Positions 14,966 through 19,876 of a stretch of 19,876 nucleotides of DNA are shown here, piece after piece (positions within the stretch are counted from its first letter, which is position 1; each line of letters begins with the position of its first letter). The translations under genes were made by a program, and so were the position numbers. Below the pieces are notes generated by a model. The model worked only from the letters and a program-made list of their open reading frames with translations, was not told the origin of the DNA and ran no database searches. Source of the stretch: an uncultured Prevotella sp. (GTDB taxonomy: Bacteria; Bacteroidota; Bacteroidia; Bacteroidales; Bacteroidaceae); contig CAKQPF010000063.1 in NCBI GenBank assembly GCA_934256705.1, positions 1 to 19,876 of the forward strand. Direction: 5' to 3'.

Positions 14966-15508
14966 CTACTCGCTCACGAGGGTATAGACATCCCTCAGCT
15001 CGCGTCCTGCCTCGTTATAGTCAAGTCCGTAGCCCACGATGAAGTCGTCAGGGATGACCATAGCGGGGTAATCCACCTTGAGGTCAGTCTTCAGGCATGA
15101 CGGCTTGAAGAACATGGAGCAGATGGAAGACGAAGCCACGTTCATCTCCTTGAGCCTCTCTTTAAGGCTGGAAAGCGTGAAACCGGTCTCCACTATGTCC
15201 TCCACGATTATGATGTCACGACCTGTCACGTCAGTGTTCAGACCGAGAACCTCGCTTACCTTTCCAGTGCTCTTCGTACCGGAATATGATGAATACTTGA
15301 CAAAGTTTATCTCGCAAGGCACAGTGAGTTCACGTACCAGGTCGGCACAGAACATGAATGCCCCATTGAGCATACCGAGAATGAGCGGATGTTTGCCCTC
15401 ATAGTCCTTGTTTATTAAGGCTGCCACCTTTCTGATGTTCGCATGCAGTTCCTCTTGCGGAATGCTCAATTCGAATGTCTTATCGTGTAATTGTACTCGT
15501 TTAACCAT
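14966..15508 (-). CDS. hpt: Hypoxanthine phosphoribosyltransferase
   Basis: This purine-salvage enzyme joins hypoxanthine or guanine to PRPP. The PRPP-binding motif IIIVEDIVETGFT occupies residues 99-111, and the family features GMLNGAFMF (45-53), FVKYSSYSG (69-77) and FIVGYGLDYNEAGRELRDV near the C-terminus are all visible. I use the ATG at 15508 (180 aa, MVKRVQLHDK); the frame extends to 15604, but the -7 element at 15530-15537 lies inside that extension, so the longer form would not be made. It is the first gene of the hpt-adk-obgE-pgeF cluster and is divergent from nnr. Confidence 0.96.
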   Translation of the reverse strand: MVKRVQLHDKTFELSIPQEELHANIRKVAALINKDYEGKHPLILGMLNGAFMFCADLVRELTVPCEINFVKYSSYSGTKSTGKVSEVLGLNTDVTGRDIIIVEDIVETGFTLSSLKERLKEMNVASSSICSMFFKPSCLKTDLKVDYPAMVIPDDFIVGYGLDYNEAGRELRDVYTLVSE

Positions 15509-15529
15509 CGTAAATTCACTAATTTGTGG

Positions 15530-15562
15530 CAAAATTACTAAAAAAAAAGGATAAAAGACAAA
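15530..15562 (-). promoter_or_regulatory. Promoter of hpt
   Basis: Minus-strand TTTG (15559-15562), 21 bp, then TAATTTTG (15530-15537) fits the Bacteroidetes consensus. It supports the hpt start at 15508 over the upstream ATG. Confidence 0.75.
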
Positions 15563-15580
15563 AGAATGATATAAATTTTG

Positions 15581-15588
15581 TATTTTTG
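15581..15588 (+). promoter_or_regulatory. Candidate -7 element for nnr
   Basis: TATTTTTG matches TAnnTTTG, but no TTTG is found at the -33 spacing. It would give a leader of about 170 nt before nnr and make the hpt/nnr interval a divergent promoter region. Confidence 0.5.
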
Positions 15589-15764
15589 CAACTAAATAAA
15601 CCAAAAAGGGTTGTGGATGGTTTATGTAACAGCAGGATTGCCTCTGATTTTCTTGAGAAAAAGCCCGAGCGGCGATTCTCTTGTCACAATGTGATTTTCC
15701 TGCTTTCCATTACCCATCCACATCGCCAGAACCGCCCCTAACCGAGCACCAACGAGAAGACAAG

Positions 15765-17285
15765 ATGAAGATATTCACAAGTGCGCAGATCCACGAATTG
15801 GACAAATATACCATAGAGAATGAGCCCATCACGTCCATCGACCTCATGGAGAGAGCTTCGACAATGCTGACCAATGCCATCACCGACACTTGGCCGGCAA
15901 GCACTCCTGTCGTCGTCTTCGCCGGACCGGGAAACAACGGCGGCGACGCTCTTGCCATGGCAAGGATGCTCGCCGGGAGGAATTACTCTGTCAATGTGTA
16001 TCTCTTCAACACCACCGGGCGGCTGTCACCTGACTGCGAACAGAACCGCGAACGGCTGAAAAAGGTGCGCAACATCAAGGGGTTCACCGAGATAACACAG
16101 GAATTCGAACCTCTTGCCCTCACGGAAGATATGCTCGTGATCGACGGTCTCTTCGGGTCAGGACTCAACAAACCGCTCACTGGAGGCTTCGCGGCAGTGG
16201 TGAAATACATCAACGCATCGGAGGCAAAGGTGGTCAGCATCGACATTCCATCGGGCATGATGACGGAGGACAACACATACAATGTGCGTGCAAACATCGT
16301 CAGAGCCGACATGACTCTTACCATCGGAAGCAGGAAACTCTGCATGATGATGGCAGACATACAGCCCCTTCTGGGCGAAATCCGCGTGCTCGACATCAGT
16401 CTGAGCCGTGAGGGAATGGACAAGATACAGTCCAACTACTCCATCATAGAGGAAGAAGAGGCGAAGGAAATGCTGCTGCCGCGCGACGCTTTCGTGCATA
16501 AAGGCAACATGGGGCACGCTCTTCTCATAGCGGGGTCATACGGAATGGCTGGCGCAGGAGTGCTCTCTGCCCGTGCATGCCTGCGTTCCGGCGTGGGAAA
16601 GCTTACCGTCCACATCCCGAAGCGCAACTATGACATCATGCAGATTTCGGTGCCGGAGGCCATCCTGCAGATCGACAAGGAGGAAACGATATTCTCCCAG
16701 CCATCCGAAACGTCCATCTACGAGGCCATAGGCATAGGTCCCGGCATAGGATTGAGCGAGACCACCGCCATTGCAGTCATCGCACAGATACGCAGCAACA
16801 AGACTCCTATGGTCATAGATGCCGACGCTCTCAATGTCCTTGCATCGCACCGGGCCTGGATGCAGCAACTGCCGGAAGGACTTATCCTCACTCCCCACCC
16901 GAAGGAACTGGACCGACTGATAGGCAATGCCTCAAATGATGACTTCGAAAGGCTTACCCGCGCCATGGGTCTTGCGCAGCAACTGCATGCCTATATCATC
17001 CTGAAAGGCCACTATACCGCCATCTGCATGCCTAACGGACACGTCTGCTTCAACAGCACCGGCAATGCCGGAATGGCGACAGCAGGGTCCGGCGACGTGC
17101 TGACAGGCATCATAACGGGACTCCTTGCCCGTGGCTACTCCCGCGAAAACGCCTCCATCCTCGGCGTTTATCTCCACGGACTGGCAGGCGACCTCGCCGC
17201 AAAAGACCTTGGAGAGGAAAGCCTTACTGCCGGAGACATCATCGCTTATCTGCCGAAGGCCTACAGAAAACTGGAAAACAAATAG
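15765..17285 (+). CDS. nnr: Bifunctional NAD(P)H-hydrate epimerase and ADP-dependent dehydratase
   Basis: The protein repairs hydrated NADH and NADPH. The N-terminal YjeF_N epimerase domain (about 1-215) has FAGPGNNGGDAL (52-63), VIDGLFGSGLNKPL (125-138) and SIDIPSGM (158-165). The C-terminal YjeF-type dehydratase domain (about 235-500) has HKGNMGHALLIAGS (245-258), AIGIGPGIG (321-329), VIDADALNVL (350-359), LTPHPKEL (375-382), ILKGHY (412-417) and NAGMATAGSGDVLTG (434-448), with D444 as the expected catalytic aspartate. I choose the ATG at 15765 (506 aa, MKIFTSAQIHELD), the usual start for the family; the frame is open back to 15681 without a credible N-terminus. DUF4831 follows 69 bp later with no evident promoter, so the two are probably one operon. 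Confidence 0.96.
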   Translation: MKIFTSAQIHELDKYTIENEPITSIDLMERASTMLTNAITDTWPASTPVVVFAGPGNNGGDALAMARMLAGRNYSVNVYLFNTTGRLSPDCEQNRERLKKVRNIKGFTEITQEFEPLALTEDMLVIDGLFGSGLNKPLTGGFAAVVKYINASEAKVVSIDIPSGMMTEDNTYNVRANIVRADMTLTIGSRKLCMMMADIQPLLGEIRVLDISLSREGMDKIQSNYSIIEEEEAKEMLLPRDAFVHKGNMGHALLIAGSYGMAGAGVLSARACLRSGVGKLTVHIPKRNYDIMQISVPEAILQIDKEETIFSQPSETSIYEAIGIGPGIGLSETTAIAVIAQIRSNKTPMVIDADALNVLASHRAWMQQLPEGLILTPHPKELDRLIGNASNDDFERLTRAMGLAQQLHAYIILKGHYTAICMPNGHVCFNSTGNAGMATAGSGDVLTGIITGLLARGYSRENASILGVYLHGLAGDLAAKDLGEESLTAGDIIAYLPKAYRKLENK

Positions 17286-17354
17286 TCAACAGGGACATCG
17301 CAATGCCCTTACAATATCTGGAAAAACGAATAAACACGACAAGAAATAATAAAA

Positions 17355-18410
17355 ATGAAGAAGATATTTTCTACTCTCATCCTGCTGATAGCAGCCCTTT
17401 CAGGCGTCAATGCCCAGTCTCCTGTCATCGAAGGCACATCCTATTACCTTCCGAAGACCGCGCTTCAGTTTACTGTCCTCGTGGAGAAAAAGGTGTTCAA
17501 GCCGGGAGAATTTGCTGAATTTGCTGACCGTTACCTCAAGATTGGCGAAGCTGCTCTCGACTCAAAGACCTCATATCGCATCGTGGATATGAAGATGAAG
17601 GCTGTCGGAGTGGCAGACACTTCTAAGTTTTTCAATGCTCGTATCAGTCCGAAACTGACCATCTCAAAGCTTTATATCACTGACGACGGCATACTGCAGG
17701 CAGTGAACACGGAGCCTATGCCTATCCAGGAGGACCGCCATTTCGTCCCTTCCAGAAAGGCAAAGCCTCTCAATCCGCGCGAATATATGAACGAAAACAT
17801 CCTCGCAGCCGGCAGCAAGGCGAAGATGGCGCAGCTCTGCGCGGAAGAAATCTATGAAATCAGAAACTCACGCAACGAACTTACCCGCGGCACAGCAGAG
17901 ACCATGCCGAAGGATGGCGAGCAGCTTCGCCTCATGCTTGCGTCCCTCGACAATCAGGAGAAGGCTCTCCGCTCCCTCTTCGAAGGCAATACAAGCATCG
18001 ACACCACGGAAGTCATCATCACAGTAAGCCCTGACCGCGAAGTGAGCAAGCGACTGCTGTTCCGCTTTTCCGATGCTTTTGGCATGGTGGATGCCGATGA
18101 TCTCGCGGGCGAACCTTATTATATAAGCGTCGCCGACCTGCATCAGACACCGGAAGATACACGCACCGAGAAGGAGAAACAGAAGCAGAAGGACGAGACA
18201 GGACTCTTTGTCAACGTGCCGGGACGTGCTCATGTGACCGTGCAGAAGAACGAGACCGTCTGCATGGAGCAGGATCTCTCTTACGCACAGTTTGGCAGAC
18301 TGGACAATCTTGCCGCCATCCTGTTCAACAAAAAGGTGAATACCTCCTACAAGGTAAGCCCTGTCACCGGTTCTACCATCGACTTCCAGAGCGAGGAAAG
18401 GGAGAAATAA
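17355..18410 (+). CDS. DUF4831 family secreted protein
   Basis: The 351-residue protein has a clean signal peptide (MKKIFSTLILLIAALSGVNAQ, cut near residue 20), then the YYLPKTALQFTVLVEKKVFKPGEFAEFA region and a RYLKI(G) segment typical of DUF4831, a Bacteroidetes family of unknown function. There is no lipobox cysteine and no second membrane helix, so a periplasmic location is likely. The RTEKEKQKQKDETG stretch (about 270-283) is a charged linker. It lies 69 bp downstream of nnr on the same strand. A large hairpin-forming inverted repeat, now split by a MITE, begins 37 bp after its stop and may have been its terminator. Confidence 0.85.
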   Translation: MKKIFSTLILLIAALSGVNAQSPVIEGTSYYLPKTALQFTVLVEKKVFKPGEFAEFADRYLKIGEAALDSKTSYRIVDMKMKAVGVADTSKFFNARISPKLTISKLYITDDGILQAVNTEPMPIQEDRHFVPSRKAKPLNPREYMNENILAAGSKAKMAQLCAEEIYEIRNSRNELTRGTAETMPKDGEQLRLMLASLDNQEKALRSLFEGNTSIDTTEVIITVSPDREVSKRLLFRFSDAFGMVDADDLAGEPYYISVADLHQTPEDTRTEKEKQKQKDETGLFVNVPGRAHVTVQKNETVCMEQDLSYAQFGRLDNLAAILFNKKVNTSYKVSPVTGSTIDFQSEEREK

Positions 18411-18446
18411 CCGAAACCTCTGCGCTCCCCGCATTCTTCATATCAG

Positions 18447-18699
18447 CCGCCCTGCAGGACAACAGCGTCAGTATATAGGGCGGTTCTATAAATTACCACC
18501 GTTTATATAGAAGTCATTTCGGATATGACGTTTTGTTATCTTTCGGTCTCTTTTCGGCTCAAAGCGTAAGTTCGTTCAGTCGTTATGCCCGCATAACTCC
18601 TTTACTCACTTGCACTTTGATCTCAAAAATAGCCTTGAGATATAACAAAGCTAATTTATAGAACCGCCCTATAATGATTGCGATTGCCTTGCAGGGCGG
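18447..18699. repeat. Outer inverted repeat split by the MITE
   Basis: CCGCCCTGCAGGACAA (18447-18462) pairs with 18684-18699 over 16 positions with one mismatch and one wobble; adding CAG/TTG outside gives 19. The MITE-like element occupies the would-be loop. Removing the element and one copy of the flanking TATA leaves a compact stem-loop of ordinary size, so this was probably a single hairpin after the DUF4831 gene before the insertion. Confidence 0.7.
18474..18673. mobile_element. MITE-like element with perfect 22-bp terminal inverted repeats
   Basis: Positions 18474-18495 and 18652-18673 are exact reverse complements. If TATA is read as the target duplication (18474-18477 and 18670-18673), the element is 192 bp (18478-18669) with 18-bp ends beginning GGGCGGTTCTATAAATTA. 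The interior has no ORF. Size, ends and TA-rich duplication fit a non-autonomous element moved by an IS5- or mariner-type transposase; the exact family is uncertain. Confidence 0.8.
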
Positions 18700-18827
18700 T
18701 TGGCGTATTATGACCATGCTGCCAATACGACCCATTCAGAATATGAACGACAATGACTTGCAGCCCTGCCCCACATAGAACATAAAGCCTTGATAATGTT
18801 ATTTTTTCTTATTTATTGTGCAGGATG

Positions 18828-18859
18828 ATTGCCGTTGTCGCCTTTTTTTACTACCTTTG
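18828..18859 (+). promoter_or_regulatory. Promoter of the truncated sensor gene
   Basis: ATTG (18828-18831, keeping the TTG core), 20 bp, then TACCTTTG (18852-18859) fits the Bacteroidetes promoter pattern. Transcription would start near 18866, exactly where the 21-bp leader repeats begin. Confidence 0.65.
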
Positions 18860-18865
18860 CAGAGT

Positions 18866-18928
18866 GAAAGCCGACGAAAGGCAAATGAAAGCCTACTAAA
18901 GGCAAATGGAAGCCTACTGAACAAGGAC
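18866..18928 (+). repeat. Three 21-bp repeats in the mRNA leader
   Basis: Units start at 18866, 18887 and 18908; the first two differ at three positions and the third keeps AAGCCTACT and then diverges. Units one and two can each form a small GCC(T)...AGGC hairpin. They fill the space between the predicted transcription start and the ATG at 18936. Confidence 0.75.
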
Positions 18929-18935
18929 TAAAACT

Positions 18936-19844
18936 ATGAACAAGATCACAACTATCATCCTCTATATCATAACCTTTTTCATGCTCACATCATGCGTGGC
19001 AGACAAAAAAAAGTACGTCATCGGAGTGTCACAAAGCTCTGAGGACGCTTGGCGACTGAAGTTGGAGAAGGAACTGGTGCAGGCTTCCTACTTCAATGAC
19101 GACGTCGATGTGGTGCTCTGCAATGCGCATTTCAATGTGGAAAAGCAATGCGAGCAGATTGATTCACTCGTGAAAATCGGCGTGGATCTGCTCATCGTGT
19201 CTCCACAGGAGAACGGTAAACTGGCAGAACACGTGTCCAACGCCCAGAAACATGACATCCCCGTAATCATCTTTGACAAGACCATCGACATCAAGGAATA
19301 CACTGCCTTCATGGGTGCAGACAACTACAAGATAGGCAGACTGATGGGTGAATATGCCGTTTCACGCCTCGGAAGGAGGGGTAACGTGGTGGAAATCGCC
19401 GGTGAACGCACTTCTCCACCTGCCATGGAGAGGCACCGCGGCTTCTCCGACGCCTTGGAAAGCCACCCTGACATCCACGTGGTGGGATATGAAGAGGGCA
19501 ACTGGAAGGAGCCTTCAGGCGAGGAAGCAATGGACAGAATCCTGAAAAAACTGGAGAGGAAAGACCCTGACTTCACGATAGACCTCGTGTTCGGAGGCAA
19601 CGACAGGATGGCTCTCGGAGCGAGAAAGGCAATAGAACGCTATGCCAATACGCACAGCAGCTCCACCATTAACCGCAACAAGGCAGGAATACTATACTTC
19701 GGCATTGATGCAGTGCCGGGACCTGAAGGCGGAATGGAGATGGTGGAAAAGGGCAAACTGACCGCTTCCGCCATATACCCTACACAAGGCGGCAAACTGA
19801 TAGGGTGTCCAGTTCGTTGTACCAATTTCAGCTCACATTCTTGA
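18936..19844 (+). CDS. Periplasmic sugar-binding sensor domain, N-terminal part of a hybrid two-component sensor, cut by an IS
   Basis: The N-terminus is a hydrophobic segment ending in LTSC20, which looks like a lipobox or anchor. A LacI/RbsB-like binding fold follows: KYVIGVSQSSEDAWR, LLIVSPQENGKL, VIIFDKT, YTAFMGADNYKIGRLMGEY, GNVVEIAGERTSPPAMERHRGF, FGGNDRMALGARKAI, YFGIDAVPGPEGGM and ASAIYPTQGGKLI. This order closely resembles the sensor region of Bacteroides HTCS proteins of the fructose-sensing BT1754 type, where a membrane helix, kinase, receiver and HTH domain follow. Native codons end at 289 (19800-19802); the last 13 residues (GCPVRCTNF...) come from insertion-sequence DNA, and the frame stops at 19844. 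The gene is therefore broken, with no signalling part left attached. The natural ligand is probably a simple sugar, but cannot be named. Confidence 0.78.
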   Translation: MNKITTIILYIITFFMLTSCVADKKKYVIGVSQSSEDAWRLKLEKELVQASYFNDDVDVVLCNAHFNVEKQCEQIDSLVKIGVDLLIVSPQENGKLAEHVSNAQKHDIPVIIFDKTIDIKEYTAFMGADNYKIGRLMGEYAVSRLGRRGNVVEIAGERTSPPAMERHRGFSDALESHPDIHVVGYEEGNWKEPSGEEAMDRILKKLERKDPDFTIDLVFGGNDRMALGARKAIERYANTHSSSTINRNKAGILYFGIDAVPGPEGGMEMVEKGKLTASAIYPTQGGKLIGCPVRCTNFSSHS

Positions 19845-19876
19845 GCGTTTTGGTCCGTTCCGTAACCCAGTTCTTG
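19803..19876. mobile_element. Right-edge fragment of an insertion sequence
   Basis: At 19803 the conserved sensor sequence stops and is replaced by unrelated DNA beginning GGGTGTCCAGTTCG, which has the look of an IS terminus. About 25 bp further in, the 3' end of a minus-strand reading frame begins. The other end of the element lies beyond the window, so target duplication and family cannot be checked. Confidence 0.65.
19828..19876 (-). CDS. C-terminal end of a probable transposase (partial)
   Basis: On the minus strand 19876-19828 reads KNWVTERTKTLKNVS and then TGA, 25 bp from the presumed IS tip. The position and orientation suit a transposase C-terminus; fifteen codons are too few to assign a family. 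Confidence 0.45.
   Translation of the reverse strand, partial: KNWVTERTKTLKNVS

Overview
The window looks like chromosomal DNA from a Bacteroidales bacterium, most likely Prevotella-like. The evidence is: promoters of the Bacteroidetes type (TTTG, about 20 bp, TAnnTTTG) ahead of several genes; a TonB receptor with an N-terminal carboxypeptidase-regulatory-like domain; a GH115 alpha-glucuronidase; a propeller/Y_Y_Y sensor joined to an AraC domain; a DUF4831 protein; and a sensor domain of the Bacteroides hybrid two-component (HTCS) type. The genus is an inference.

Layout. 1-692 has no gene and is full of repeats: an inverted TTCCACC array, a 19-bp-arm hairpin and seven copies of a 23-bp tandem unit. 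693-4656 (minus) carries miaB, with its own promoter, and a secreted GH115 xylan alpha-glucuronidase, followed by tRNA-Arg(CCU) with an encoded CCA end. 4860-6020 has no recognisable gene but holds a strong minus-strand terminator, a long hairpin, a 21-bp tandem repeat and a minus-strand -7 element, which together could bound a non-coding transcript. 6022-9058 (plus) is a likely metal-uptake pair: a small His/Cys-rich membrane protein and a TonB-dependent receptor, closed by a clear terminator. 9531-11969 (minus) is a membrane-spanning propeller-AraC regulator without kinase or receiver domains. 12029-15508 (minus) is a housekeeping cluster hpt-adk-obgE-pgeF. Divergent from hpt are nnr (NAD(P)H-hydrate repair) and a DUF4831 lipoprotein-like or secreted protein (15765-18410). 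18411-18935 holds a MITE-like palindromic element sitting inside an older inverted repeat, then a promoter with 21-bp leader repeats. These lead into a sugar-binding lipoprotein-type sensor domain (18936 on) that is cut after codon 289 by what appears to be the end of an insertion sequence; the window ends inside that element.

Functionally the window mixes conserved housekeeping genes (tRNA thiomethylation, purine salvage, adenylate balance, ribosome assembly, metabolite repair) with plant-polysaccharide and nutrient-sensing genes (GH115, propeller-AraC regulator, truncated HTCS) and a metal-related outer-membrane uptake locus. The most notable signals are the interrupted HTCS sensor, the nested MITE, the dense repeats at the left edge, and the gene-free promoter/terminator interval at 4.9-5.7 kb. 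I did not find a clear new multi-gene system.
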